A DNA stretch of 14,912 nt from positions 1 through 14,912 of the forward strand of contig JAOUPZ010000026.1 of assembly GCA_029879595.1 (NCBI GenBank). The letters run 5' to 3'. The position numbers were made by a program, and so were the translations under genes. Below the pieces are notes generated by a model. The model was not told the DNA's origin. It searched no databases and saw nothing but the letters and a program-made list of their open reading frames with translations. This document shows, in pieces, positions 6,483 to 13,530 of this stretch (positions are counted from its first letter, which is position 1; every line of letters starts with the position of its first letter). The DNA comes from Deltaproteobacteria bacterium (GTDB taxonomy: Bacteria > SAR324 > JACQKK01).

Positions 6483-6534
6483 CTGACAGACATGTCAGCT
6501 GTCATGACAGAAATGTCAGGTGAATGGAATGACA
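6483..6534. promoter_or_regulatory. Candidate operator: paired TGACA-N4-TGTCA palindromes
   Basis: TGACA-N4-TGTCA occurs at 6484-6497 and again at 6505-6518, with centres 21 bp apart, about two helical turns. Between them CTGTCATGACAG (6499-6510) is itself a perfect 12-bp palindrome. A further TGACA lies at 6530. Six TGTCA/TGACA pentamers in 51 bp suggest cooperative binding of a dimeric regulator. I cannot name the regulator. The nearest gene end is the stop of the thiol-oxidoreductase gene, so the controlled transcript is not obvious. Confidence 0.5.
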
Positions 6535-6574
6535 AATATGGCAAAAAGAATTGGCGTCGCTCTGTCCGGGGGGC

Positions 6575-7363
6575 TCATTTGACGGCCAGGGCGGCCTCAA
6601 TGGCCTTTTCAAACACGCTGTAGGGCTGCGCTCCGATCAGCTTTTGAGCCTGTTGCACCTGATTTTCCCCCGATGTTCCCAGCAGGAAGGACGGCGTTCC
6701 GGAAAAGCCCTTGGACACAGCCAGTTTCAGACTTTCTTCAACCCGGTCGTTATGCCGTTCGCTGTTGATGCAGTCGCTGAAGTCTTTGCCGTCCAAGCCC
6801 ACCTTGAGCGCGGCGGCGGTGATGGCCTGGAGATCCAGTTTATTGGATACCTGGAACAGCGCGTCGCTCATCTGGAAAAACTTCCCCTGCTCGGCGGCGC
6901 AGAGTGTACCCTGGGCCGCCTTGAAGGCCATGGGGTGAATCCTGGTCAGGGGGAGGTCCATGACCACCAGCCGCAGTTTGCCCGTATCGATATAGTTCTT
7001 CTTGATTTGGGGCAGCGTCTGGCTGTGAAACCGCGCACAGAACGGGCACTGGTAGTCTGTGAATTCCACCAGCGTCAGGGGAGCCCGGGGATTGCCCAGA
7101 ACAGGGCGGTTCAGCAGTGAAATGGATACCGGCTCGTCGTTGGGGGCCTGGGGTCTGCGTTCCTCGGATGGGGCCTGGAGATCGTCAATGGCCTGCCTGA
7201 CCTGTTTGAGCTCGGCCAGAATGGCCTGCCCCTGCTGGGCCGTCAGCGGGCTGTCTTCAGCACTCTTTCCACCGCCCAGCCACAGAGCCCCCATTGTTGT
7301 CAGCAACGCCACCACAAAGGCCAGTACGACCGTGGTGATAAACCTGGTATTCTGTTTTTCCAT
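6575..7363 (-). CDS. Membrane-anchored DsbA/BdbD-like thiol-disulfide oxidoreductase
   Basis: The 262-residue product has an uncleaved-looking signal anchor (TM about 9-30), a linker and helix (40-75), then a DsbA-like thioredoxin domain from about 80. The redox motif is CPFC (106-109), following VEFTDYQ. The cis-proline loop is GTPSF (Pro224). Two further cysteines, 155 and 198, fit the extra pair often seen in this DsbA-like subgroup. It should act on the periplasmic side, forming or isomerising disulfides in exported proteins; the direction cannot be read from the sequence. No DsbB or other partner is present. The ATG at 7363 has GGGAG a few bases upstream. The next gene ends only 18 bp before it, so the two are probably co-transcribed. 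Confidence 0.88.
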   Translation of the reverse strand: MEKQNTRFITTVVLAFVVALLTTMGALWLGGGKSAEDSPLTAQQGQAILAELKQVRQAIDDLQAPSEERRPQAPNDEPVSISLLNRPVLGNPRAPLTLVEFTDYQCPFCARFHSQTLPQIKKNYIDTGKLRLVVMDLPLTRIHPMAFKAAQGTLCAAEQGKFFQMSDALFQVSNKLDLQAITAAALKVGLDGKDFSDCINSERHNDRVEESLKLAVSKGFSGTPSFLLGTSGENQVQQAQKLIGAQPYSVFEKAIEAALAVK

Positions 7364-7381
7364 GATCTCCCAAGCCGGGTC

Positions 7382-8764
7382 TCAGCCATAACCCGATGTT
7401 GTGTGCCCACCGCTGGCCCGCAGGGCTCGGGCGATGTCCATTTCCATGTTCTGGATTATATCTCCCAGTTCGTCCTTGCCGACAACCGTGGTGCCTCGTT
7501 CTGGCATCACGGCAAAAACATAGCGCACGAATTCTCCCAGGATCAAAAGGAACTTGTCATTCTCCTGGTCCTTTACCTGGCGCAGGAAGAAGGCATCCAG
7601 TTGATCCTGGGACATCTTGCGCATGGTCGGCGTGAAGGAGCCCACCACCACTTCCAGTTCCTTGCTGACATCTTCCGGGAAAAAGTTCTTGAAGAAGTTT
7701 CGTGAGCAGAAGTACTTGGAAAACATGAACATGGCTATGGTGATTATTATTCCCTCCCACCATTGCATGCCGATCATTCCTATATATCCCATCAGAAAAT
7801 ATAATATTCCCAGGATAACAGACATGATCTGGACAGCCACACGAACCTTTTCCACGGCCATATATTTGAAATTGTACTGTTTTTCCGTCCAGTACAGGTG
7901 GATGCCCTTTTTGAATGTATCCCTGGCTCTCATTATTTCCTCGGCCCCGGCCAGTTTTTCGCTGAGCTCCTTCTGGGCCTCCTTGCGCCTCTGCATGGCC
8001 TGCCGGTTTAGCAGGTCCTGGATCACATAGCGCCTGGTGCCTCGCATCCGGTCGGCCAGCACGGAAATATATTCGTTGGGATTGGTCTGGTGCAGTGTGC
8101 CGGTGCGCTGTTCTCCCCTGGCGTGGACATAATCCACCACGTCATCAAAAAGCTTTTTACCGACTTTCTTTTCCTCATCCTTTTTGGAAACGCTGATCCT
8201 TCTGCTGGCCGGTTCGTTTGACTTCTTCTGGGTCTCGAGAGCCATCTCCTTCTTGATCATGGTGGAGAAGATCTCGCTGATGGTCTCGTATAAATCGCTG
8301 TTGATGTTCATCATGGCGATAAAGGCTTCACCCATGTTGCGGGCGTAGAAGGAGAAGCGCTTGCGCCTGTATTCCAGTTCGATGTCTTCCCGGTCCGAAC
8401 TCAGATGTCCCTGAATGACCGTGTCGAGAACATCGCTGACGAATTTTTCAAAGCGGTGGTCATCGCCCTTGTCCAGCACCAGCGAAACCCAGGCCAGTCC
8501 GGCGAAACGCGCGGTTTCCGGGTCGTTTTCCAGCGCGTCTATCATGTCGAGGAAGTAGCCGGCCCTTCCCGGCGGGGAAAGATTGCGCAAAAGCATTTTG
8601 CCGATTTTTTCCAGCGCCACTTCCGGGTCGCGTTCACGCTCACCGGAAAAGATGACCTTGGTTGCAATCCGGCTGGCAAAATCGTGGGGCAGTCTCTCTT
8701 CTTCCTTCTGCTGCGAGGAGGACTGTTCTTCGGGCTGTGGTGCCGGTTGGATCTGGTCTTCCAT
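7382..8764 (-). CDS. Conserved-looking protein of unknown function with two central membrane segments
   Basis: The 460-residue product matches no family I recognise. It starts with a Gln/Glu/Pro-rich disordered stretch (1-25). A largely helical charged region follows (26-300), containing a Lys/Glu-rich linker (180-205) and a possible coiled coil (255-285). Two membrane segments come next (about 309-330 and 336-353) with only a short turn between them, then a C-terminal domain of about 105 residues. The hairpin topology puts both large domains on the same side, presumably the cytoplasm. The ATG at 8764 was chosen over a TTG at 8797 because GGAG lies about six bases before it and the extra 11 residues look unstructured. 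It precedes the DsbA-like gene by 18 bp. Composition matches the neighbours. Confidence 0.8.
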   Translation of the reverse strand: MEDQIQPAPQPEEQSSSQQKEEERLPHDFASRIATKVIFSGERERDPEVALEKIGKMLLRNLSPPGRAGYFLDMIDALENDPETARFAGLAWVSLVLDKGDDHRFEKFVSDVLDTVIQGHLSSDREDIELEYRRKRFSFYARNMGEAFIAMMNINSDLYETISEIFSTMIKKEMALETQKKSNEPASRRISVSKKDEEKKVGKKLFDDVVDYVHARGEQRTGTLHQTNPNEYISVLADRMRGTRRYVIQDLLNRQAMQRRKEAQKELSEKLAGAEEIMRARDTFKKGIHLYWTEKQYNFKYMAVEKVRVAVQIMSVILGILYFLMGYIGMIGMQWWEGIIITIAMFMFSKYFCSRNFFKNFFPEDVSKELEVVVGSFTPTMRKMSQDQLDAFFLRQVKDQENDKFLLILGEFVRYVFAVMPERGTTVVGKDELGDIIQNMEMDIARALRASGGHTTSGYG

Positions 8765-8883
8765 ATCCCGCTCCGTTGTGACAGGTTCCCCCCGCAATAC
8801 CCGGCGTTGTTGTTCACGCGGGCTAAGCGCCAGAGGGAATTCGCTGGACAGTCAAAGTGTGTATTTTCCAGCTGTCTGGGCCT

Positions 8884-8913
8884 GGACAGGGCTTTTTATC
8901 CCGTCCCCTGTCC
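8884..8913. other. Hairpin in the leader of the 460-residue protein gene
   Basis: A perfect 8-bp stem GGACAGGG/CCCTGTCC (8884-8891 with 8906-8913) has a 14-base loop. It lies about 120-150 bp upstream of the minus-strand gene that starts at 8764. Neither strand shows a T-run directly after it. It may be a leader structure or part of the boundary with lnt. Confidence 0.35.
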
Positions 8914-8980
8914 CATTGTTTCAATCTCAGATGGTTAATGCAATCCCCATGGCATTTGCCCTCCGGGATGAATTTTTTAC

Positions 8981-9011
8981 CCGGCTGTCGGTTCCCGTTC
9001 CGGGCAGCCGG
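8981..9011. other. Hairpin just downstream of lnt
   Basis: A 7-bp stem CCGGCTG/CAGCCGG (8981-8987 with 9005-9011) lies 14 bp after the lnt stop. On the minus strand it is followed by GTAAAAAATT rather than a T-run, so it is not a standard terminator. Read-through from lnt into the 460-residue protein gene is possible. Confidence 0.35.
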
Positions 9012-9024
9012 AAAATACCTTTTG

Positions 9025-10758
9025 CTAACTTCCCGGATCATGACCCTGACCATTAAGCGGGCCATGGGCCGGCAGCCGGTGCAGCAGGCGGGATTGAAGC
9101 CGTGATTGAAGCCGGTGCAAGGCGCTTGCGGTGACTGACAGGGCGGCCATGAATAGCAGGGAGGCCCACAGTCCCCAGCGGGAGTAGGGGGTAAGGCGCC
9201 TGTCGGGCCTGATCATGGTGAAAAACGGCTGCCTCCCGCCGGGCGGGTTCCCGGCGATGCCTTCCCCCGGCCGCAGCAGGGCGCTGGGCCCCAGGTTGGC
9301 CACGAAAAGCACCTCCCGGCCCACTTCCTGAGCGCGCGTGGCCGTGAGCAGAAGGTGCTGCCGTTTGGCCGGGCCGTCCAGCCAGGCGTCGTTGGCTATG
9401 GTGATCATCGCTCCGGCGCCGGCCAGTACGGCCTCCCGGTAATGGGCGGGCAGTATGCTCTCGAAGCAGATGGCAATCCCCAACCGGTGACCCTCCCACT
9501 CCAGTACGGGCGCGGTGGCACCGGGTGAGAAATCCTCCTCCCCGCGGGTCAGCTTGTCGCCGAATATCCAGCCAAAACCCCAGGGCACATATTCCCCGAA
9601 GGGCACCAGCCGTTTTTTGTCATAGCGCCGTAAATACTCCGGCCGGGAACCGGCTATGAACGCCGAGTTGTATTCCCCGGCGGCGGGTTGCGGGCCAGGC
9701 GCCCCATCCGGGGCGGCCCTGGTGGTTCCTCCCAGCAGGATCCCCGTTCCGGTCAGGGCTGCCGCCGCGGAGAGTTCATCCAGGACACCTTCCCGGTCCA
9801 GGATTCCATTGGCGGAGCTTTCCGGCCAGACGGCCAGCACGGGGGTTTCCAGGGGCGCCCCATCCACGGGTGGCTCCAGGCTCAGGGCTTCCAGTGTCCG
9901 GGCCAGATAACTCCTCAGAACCTGGCTGCGGCCCTGACCGGCGGCCATTTCCGTCATGCTGATCCGTCCCGGAACAGCCAGCGCGATAAAGCCGGCGGGG
10001 CGTACCGTTTCCGCGGAAATCCCAGCGGGCGCGCCTGACATGCCAGCCCACAGGGGAGCGGATATCGCGGCCAGCAGACTGAGCGCCCCCAGGGCCGGCC
10101 CTCCGGCTACCGGTGCCGGTCCGCCGGAGCGGCGTGAGCCTTGTGTCCGGCTGCGGAGCCGGGCCCTGCTCCAGGACCAGCCCCAGGCCCAGAACGAGTT
10201 CACCGCGCACAGCACGAAAACCAGCCCCGGAGCCCCCGCCAGGGGCAGCAATCCCAGTGCGGCTTCTGAGAGCCCGGCCGCCCCCGAAAGCGATCCCCAG
10301 ACAATTCCATTGAAGGGAAGCACTCCGAGCAGGTATTCGGCCAGGGCCGCCAGTGGGGGCAGGCTATAGCCGGGCCACAGCCCGTGGGCCAGCCAGAGCC
10401 ATCTGGCCGCTCCCAGCAGCCCCCCCCAGGCCAGCCCCAGCGTCAGGGCCACGATGACGTGGAAAATAACATAGGCCGGCCAGGACACCCCTCCCACCAG
10501 CACCAGCGCGTGCTGAAGCCAGGTGAACTGGAGTCCGTAATGCACCGCTCCCAGCGCCCAGCCGGTGGCAAGCCAGCCCTTGGCGGACACGCTCCCCCGG
10601 CCCAGCCCCAGGATCAGCGGGGCCAGCACCAGCCAGGCCGCCCAGGTCCACTCCAGCGGGGGGTAGCAGACCTGCAGGGCCAGGGCCGTGAGGACGAAGC
10701 CGGCCTGCCCTTTCCAGGAAAGGTTTTCGGCAGGGGATTTTCCGGTGGCATTATCCAT
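9025..10758 (-). CDS. lnt: Apolipoprotein N-acyltransferase
   Basis: Lnt moves an acyl chain from a phospholipid to the N-terminal cysteine of apolipoproteins in the inner membrane, the last step of lipoprotein maturation in Gram-negative bacteria. The 577-residue product has several hydrophobic membrane segments in residues 20-240 and a nitrilase-fold catalytic domain from about 255. It ends with one more membrane segment (about 528-546). The triad is visible: Glu313 in WPESS, Lys381 in the YDKKRLVPFGEYVP segment, Cys431 in AICFES; Glu389 of PFGE is also present. ATG 10758 has only a weak ribosome-binding site (CCTGGAT). The Arg/Ser-rich cytoplasmic loop at 197-215 is longer than usual. The last ~30 residues are an odd tail (HRLQSRLQSRLLHRL) encoded by a 12-bp DNA duplication. 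Confidence 0.95.
   Translation of the reverse strand: MDNATGKSPAENLSWKGQAGFVLTALALQVCYPPLEWTWAAWLVLAPLILGLGRGSVSAKGWLATGWALGAVHYGLQFTWLQHALVLVGGVSWPAYVIFHVIVALTLGLAWGGLLGAARWLWLAHGLWPGYSLPPLAALAEYLLGVLPFNGIVWGSLSGAAGLSEAALGLLPLAGAPGLVFVLCAVNSFWAWGWSWSRARLRSRTQGSRRSGGPAPVAGGPALGALSLLAAISAPLWAGMSGAPAGISAETVRPAGFIALAVPGRISMTEMAAGQGRSQVLRSYLARTLEALSLEPPVDGAPLETPVLAVWPESSANGILDREGVLDELSAAAALTGTGILLGGTTRAAPDGAPGPQPAAGEYNSAFIAGSRPEYLRRYDKKRLVPFGEYVPWGFGWIFGDKLTRGEEDFSPGATAPVLEWEGHRLGIAICFESILPAHYREAVLAGAGAMITIANDAWLDGPAKRQHLLLTATRAQEVGREVLFVANLGPSALLRPGEGIAGNPPGGRQPFFTMIRPDRRLTPYSRWGLWASLLFMAALSVTASALHRLQSRLQSRLLHRLPAHGPLNGQGHDPGS
9092..9114. repeat. 12-bp duplication near the 3' end of lnt
   Basis: GATTGAAGCCG occurs at 9092-9102 and 9104-9114, a period of 12 bp. 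On the coding strand this gives the repeated residues RLQS in the Lnt tail. GCCGGTGCA also recurs at 9075-9083 and 9111-9119. The duplication keeps frame and lies beyond the last membrane segment. Confidence 0.7.
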
Positions 10759-10998
10759 ATCCAGGTAATCTTAGCAGATTCCCCCGCCGAACCTTCCGGG
10801 CGCTGCGGAGAGGGGTTGGGGCGGGTTGCCCCTTCAGGAGCGGATTGAGGACACCGCGTCAAAGATCAAATACCCTCCTGCAAAAAATGCGGTTGCCCTG
10901 CTCCGGCGGGGCTTGCGCGAAAAACGAATTCCCACCATAACTGACATATAACACGAGTCCATTCAATCCATTCGCCCAGGAGGGTCCCAGGAAACATC

Positions 10999-11937
10999 AT
11001 GAATATTTCAGCGGGCATCCCGGAAGATGCGTTCGATTACTATAAATATCACGGGCTGGGCAACGATTATCTGGTGATCTCTCCCCGGGTATTCGGCTCC
11101 AGCCTGCCTCCCGCCGCGGTGCGGGCCATCTGTGACCGGCATCGCGGTCCGGGCGGCGACGGCATACTGCTGGGGCCGCTGCCGGCGGAGGAGATCGGGG
11201 CCTCTGCCGGGGACGTTCCGGCCCTGCGCATATACAATCCGGACGGCTCCGAGGGGGAAAAAAGCGGCAATGGCCTGCGGATCTTCATCCGGCACCTGTG
11301 GGAGCAGGGTCTGGCTCCGGGCCGGCGGTTTGATATCGCCACCCGGGGGGGCATGGTCAGCGCCCAGGTGCTGGACGAGACGGGGGCACGCATCGCCGTG
11401 GGCATGGGCCGGCTGAGTTTTCAAAGCGCTGCTCTGCCCATGACCGGACCCTCCCGGGAGGTTCTGGGGGAAAAGCTCTCCGTGGGGGGCGGGGAATGGA
11501 GCATCAACTGTGTCTCCGTGGGCAATCCCCACTGCGTGGTGCTGCTGGAGCCGGGGCAGGACCCCTCCGAGAGCCTGGCGCGCCGCATCGGCCCGGAACT
11601 GGAGAATCACCCGCTGTTTCCCAACCGCACCAATGTGCAGTTTCTGCGGGTGCTGGATGAGCACAGCATCCGCATCGAAATCTGGGAACGGGGAGCCGGG
11701 TATACCCAGGCCTCGGGCACCTCCTCTTGCGCCGCAGCCGGGGTGGCGGTGCGGCTGGGCCTGTGTTCATCACCGGTAACCGTGAACATGCCCGGTGGAA
11801 GCCTGGAGATACGGTTCGACGATGGCTTCAACACCCACATGGAAGGGGCGGTCAGCCCGGTGAATGCCGGCAGGTTTCACGATGAATTTCTGAGCGGCAT
11901 TTCCCTGCGGCGCCGGCTGGGAAGCCCGCCCGCCTGA
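10999..11937 (+). CDS. dapF: Diaminopimelate epimerase family protein with Ser/Ser active site
   Basis: DapF normally converts LL- to meso-diaminopimelate for lysine and peptidoglycan synthesis, using two cysteines as acid and base. The 312-residue product has the full two-lobed family pattern: KYHGLGNDY (16-24), GGDGILL (52-58), NPDGSEGEKSGNGLR (80-94), GNPHCVVLLE (175-184), FPNRTNVQFL (207-216), WERGAG (229-234) and MPGGSLEI (264-271). Both catalytic positions differ: Ser89 (AGC) replaces Cys in ExCGNG and Ser239 (TCG) replaces Cys in QACG. A cysteine sits at 244, five residues later. There is no frameshift and the surrounding motif residues are intact, so the gene looks maintained. It may be a divergent DapF or an isomerase with another substrate. 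AGGAA precedes the start. The gene diverges from lnt. Confidence 0.85.
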   Translation: MNISAGIPEDAFDYYKYHGLGNDYLVISPRVFGSSLPPAAVRAICDRHRGPGGDGILLGPLPAEEIGASAGDVPALRIYNPDGSEGEKSGNGLRIFIRHLWEQGLAPGRRFDIATRGGMVSAQVLDETGARIAVGMGRLSFQSAALPMTGPSREVLGEKLSVGGGEWSINCVSVGNPHCVVLLEPGQDPSESLARRIGPELENHPLFPNRTNVQFLRVLDEHSIRIEIWERGAGYTQASGTSSCAAAGVAVRLGLCSSPVTVNMPGGSLEIRFDDGFNTHMEGAVSPVNAGRFHDEFLSGISLRRRLGSPPA

Positions 11938-11938
11938 A

Positions 11939-11954
11939 TCCCTGTAGGCAGGGG
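11939..11954. other. Small hairpin directly after dapF
   Basis: A short stem CCCTG/CAGGG (11940-11944 with 11949-11953, extendable by a T-G pair) begins two bases after the dapF stop. It is followed by AGGTGTTTTCG on the plus strand. At best it is a weak terminator. Confidence 0.25.
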
Positions 11955-12013
11955 AGGTGTTTTCGTATTAGGATGGGGTACAGGTAGTTGGCAGGGCCGG
12001 CAACCGGCGCAGT

Positions 12014-12056
12014 GGAACCCCCTGGCGGAATCCCCGCTTCAGGGGTGGGCAGTTCC
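12014..12056 (+). promoter_or_regulatory. Composite hairpin upstream of the lipoprotein gene
   Basis: Three nested helices can form: GGAAC 12014-12018 with 12052-12056, CCCCTG 12019-12024 with CAGGGG 12040-12045, and GCGG 12025-12028 with CCGC 12034-12037. The structure ends 36 bp before the lipoprotein start. No T-run follows, so it is not a terminator. It may be a 5'-leader stabiliser or control element of that mRNA. Confidence 0.4.
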
Positions 12057-12092
12057 CGAACCAGTTAACCTTGAAGCGACAAAGGAGAAGAT

Positions 12093-12440
12093 ATGTTCAG
12101 GACCATTATTGCCTTGACTCTCACAGCATCCGCCCTGGCGGCCTTCATAGCCGGATGTTCACAGGCGGAACTCACGGCGGAAGGCCAGAAGGTTCAGATC
12201 ACCGACCAGTTGCTGGACCCCGATAACTGCACCCTGAAGAACACCATCAATATCAAAGCCGAACGGAACGACCCCCTGGGAGTTGAGCCGGAGGAAATCC
12301 AGCATGACATCAATGTGATGGCCCGCAACACCGCCGCCGCCCAGGGCACATACGTTCTGGTCCCCAAGGGCCCGCCGGAAGGCAATTCCCAGAGTTTCAC
12401 CGCCTATATCTGCAAGCCGGCCGAGGCTCCCAAGGAATAA
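12093..12440 (+). CDS. Small lipoprotein, possibly DUF4156-like
   Basis: The 115-residue product begins with a type II signal peptide: a hydrophobic stretch (4-20) and a lipobox IAGC with the lipidated cysteine at 22. The mature part of about 94 residues has the order ELTAEGQKV, a Cys within DPDNCTL, a helical ARNTAAAQGTYVLV segment, then FTAYIC near the end. This layout resembles DUF4156 lipoproteins, whose function is unknown; I hold that assignment loosely. The two mature cysteines (46 and 108) could form a disulfide. An asparagine or another neutral residue at +2 would favour the outer membrane; here +2 is Ser. AGGAG lies about five bases before the ATG. It follows dapF by 155 bp and converges on ispE. 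Confidence 0.8.
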   Translation: MFRTIIALTLTASALAAFIAGCSQAELTAEGQKVQITDQLLDPDNCTLKNTINIKAERNDPLGVEPEEIQHDINVMARNTAAAQGTYVLVPKGPPEGNSQSFTAYICKPAEAPKE

Positions 12441-12477
12441 GCCCCGCCGGCAGCCGGGATACCTGAGGGCGTCCCTT

Positions 12478-13401
12478 TCAGGGCAGGTACCGGTAGGAGG
12501 GCAGGACGTGGCAGGGCAGGATATTCCAGCCGTTGACGCCCGACAGCTTCACCGCCGCCCTGTCCCTGTCTTCGGCCGCCGGGAACACCCCGGCCACGGC
12601 GGAACCGGACCCGCTCAGCACCGCCCCCAGGGCGCCGCTATCCAGCAGGGCCCGCTTGATGCGCTCCAGTTCCGGATAGCGGGGCAGCAGCGCCCCCTCA
12701 AAGTCATTGGCCAGAAGCCGGGCCAGTTCCCGCACGTTGCCGGACGGCATCGAGCCGTCGGCCAGGTATTTCCCCTGCGGGTTTCTGGGCCGGCACAGGC
12801 CATAGGCCTCTGCGGTGGAAATGGAGAACCCTGGCTTAACCACCAGCAGTTCTGCTGCGGGAAACCCGGGCAGGGGATCAAGGTGCTCCCCTCTGCCGGT
12901 GGCCAGCGCGGGGGCCGGCTCAATGAAGAATGGCACGTCCGAGCCCAGTCCGGCGGCCAGCCGGCGCAGATCATCGGGCTGCAGGGGTTCCCCGCTGAGA
13001 TGGTTCAAAGCCACCAGCATCCCCGCCGCGTTGGCGCTGCCCCCGCCCAGTCCGGCTCCGGCGGGCACGTTCTTTTTCAGGTTTACCTCCAGACGGGCAG
13101 AAATCCCCCTCGCCAGGCAGAACGCCCGGGCTGCCCTGATGACCAGATTGTCATCGCCGGCGTCGACCGCATGTTCTCCTTCCACCCGGAGGTTCAGTTC
13201 CTCCCCCTGGTCCGGCCGCGGAGGCAGGGCCTGCACGCTGAGCTCATCGAAAATTGATACCGGGGCCAGCACCAGCCGCACCTCATGGAAGCCATCCGGC
13301 CGACGGGCCAGTATTTTCAAGTCAGCGGTAATCTTGGCGGGTGTCCTGATGGTCAGCCGGACCTGGGAAAAGGCTCCGGCTTTTTGAAAAACATCGGACA
13401 T
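12478..13401 (-). CDS. ispE: 4-diphosphocytidyl-2-C-methyl-D-erythritol kinase
   Basis: IspE phosphorylates CDP-methylerythritol with ATP in the cytoplasmic MEP pathway, which makes isopentenyl diphosphate. The 307-residue product has the GHMP-kinase layout. The N-terminal strand TPAKITADL carries the conserved Lys23, followed by RRPDGFHEV (33-41). The glycine-rich ATP loop PAGAGLGGGSANAA lies at 113-126, GSDVPFF with catalytic-type Asp155 at 153-159, and the C-terminal LSGSGSAVAG at 262-271. The usual Asn after PAKI is Thr here, a small departure. The only plausible start is the ATG at 13401; its leader (GATTTTTTCAAAAT) lacks a good ribosome-binding site, so translation may be weak or leader-dependent. 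It converges on the lipoprotein gene with a 37-bp gap. mdh lies upstream on the same strand, separated by a hairpin. Confidence 0.94.
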   Translation of the reverse strand: MSDVFQKAGAFSQVRLTIRTPAKITADLKILARRPDGFHEVRLVLAPVSIFDELSVQALPPRPDQGEELNLRVEGEHAVDAGDDNLVIRAARAFCLARGISARLEVNLKKNVPAGAGLGGGSANAAGMLVALNHLSGEPLQPDDLRRLAAGLGSDVPFFIEPAPALATGRGEHLDPLPGFPAAELLVVKPGFSISTAEAYGLCRPRNPQGKYLADGSMPSGNVRELARLLANDFEGALLPRYPELERIKRALLDSGALGAVLSGSGSAVAGVFPAAEDRDRAAVKLSGVNGWNILPCHVLPSYRYLP

Positions 13402-13477
13402 ATTTTGAAAAAATCAGGATGGTTATACCGGAGCGGCCCGCGTGGGCCGGGGCGCGAATGCGCCAGGGGGGAAAGAT

Positions 13478-13502
13478 GGCAGGGAGGCTTTTGCTCCCTG
13501 CC
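13478..13502 (-). terminator. Hairpin after mdh, probable terminator
   Basis: A perfect 9-bp stem GGCAGGGAG/CTCCCTGCC (13478-13486 with 13494-13502) has a 7-base loop. It lies about 30 bp after the minus-strand mdh stop. The trailing sequence ATCTTTCCCCCC has only a short T-run, so termination may be partial, allowing some read-through into ispE. Confidence 0.55.
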
Positions 13503-13530
13503 TTTGATGCAGTCCTCCCTTTGCCGCCCC

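Larger units (their letters stand above)
5565..6574. other. 1-kb non-coding block with inverted repeats, tandem repeats and a candidate operator
   Basis: No frame here has both a plausible start and family-like sequence. The part next to the chemoreceptor (5565-5900) is AT-rich and would be its leader and promoter region. The middle (5902-6148) is GC-richer and highly structured, with several perfect stems and a 14-bp tandem array. The part from 6150 to 6540 is clearly AT-richer than the surrounding genes. It carries a second tandem repeat, an isolated perfect hairpin (6382-6401, 7-bp stem TTTCGGC/GCCGAAA) and a cluster of TGTCA/TGACA palindromes. A non-coding RNA, a decayed insertion or a repetitive extragenic element are all possible. 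Confidence 0.6.

Noticed and set aside
8765..8797. A TTG start for the 460-residue protein
   Set aside because: The ATG at 8764 has the better-placed GGAG, and the extra residues add nothing recognisable.
10818..10832. GGGGC/GCCCC hairpin between lnt and dapF
   Set aside because: A 5-bp GC stem in GC-rich DNA with no T-run is likely by chance.
10913..10952. A sigma-70 promoter for dapF (TTGCGC-N17-CATAAC, or a TATAAC at 10947)
   Set aside because: The first has a poor -35, and the second has no -35 at the right distance, so neither can be chosen.
11263..11730. dapF as a pseudogene because of its missing catalytic cysteines
   Set aside because: The frame is intact over full length, all surrounding motifs are preserved, and both changes are clean serine codons, which argues for a maintained gene.
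12462..12482. Bidirectional terminator between the lipoprotein gene and ispE
   Set aside because: Only an imperfect CCTGA/TCAGG hairpin with internal mismatches overlaps the ispE stop. No T-run is present on either side.
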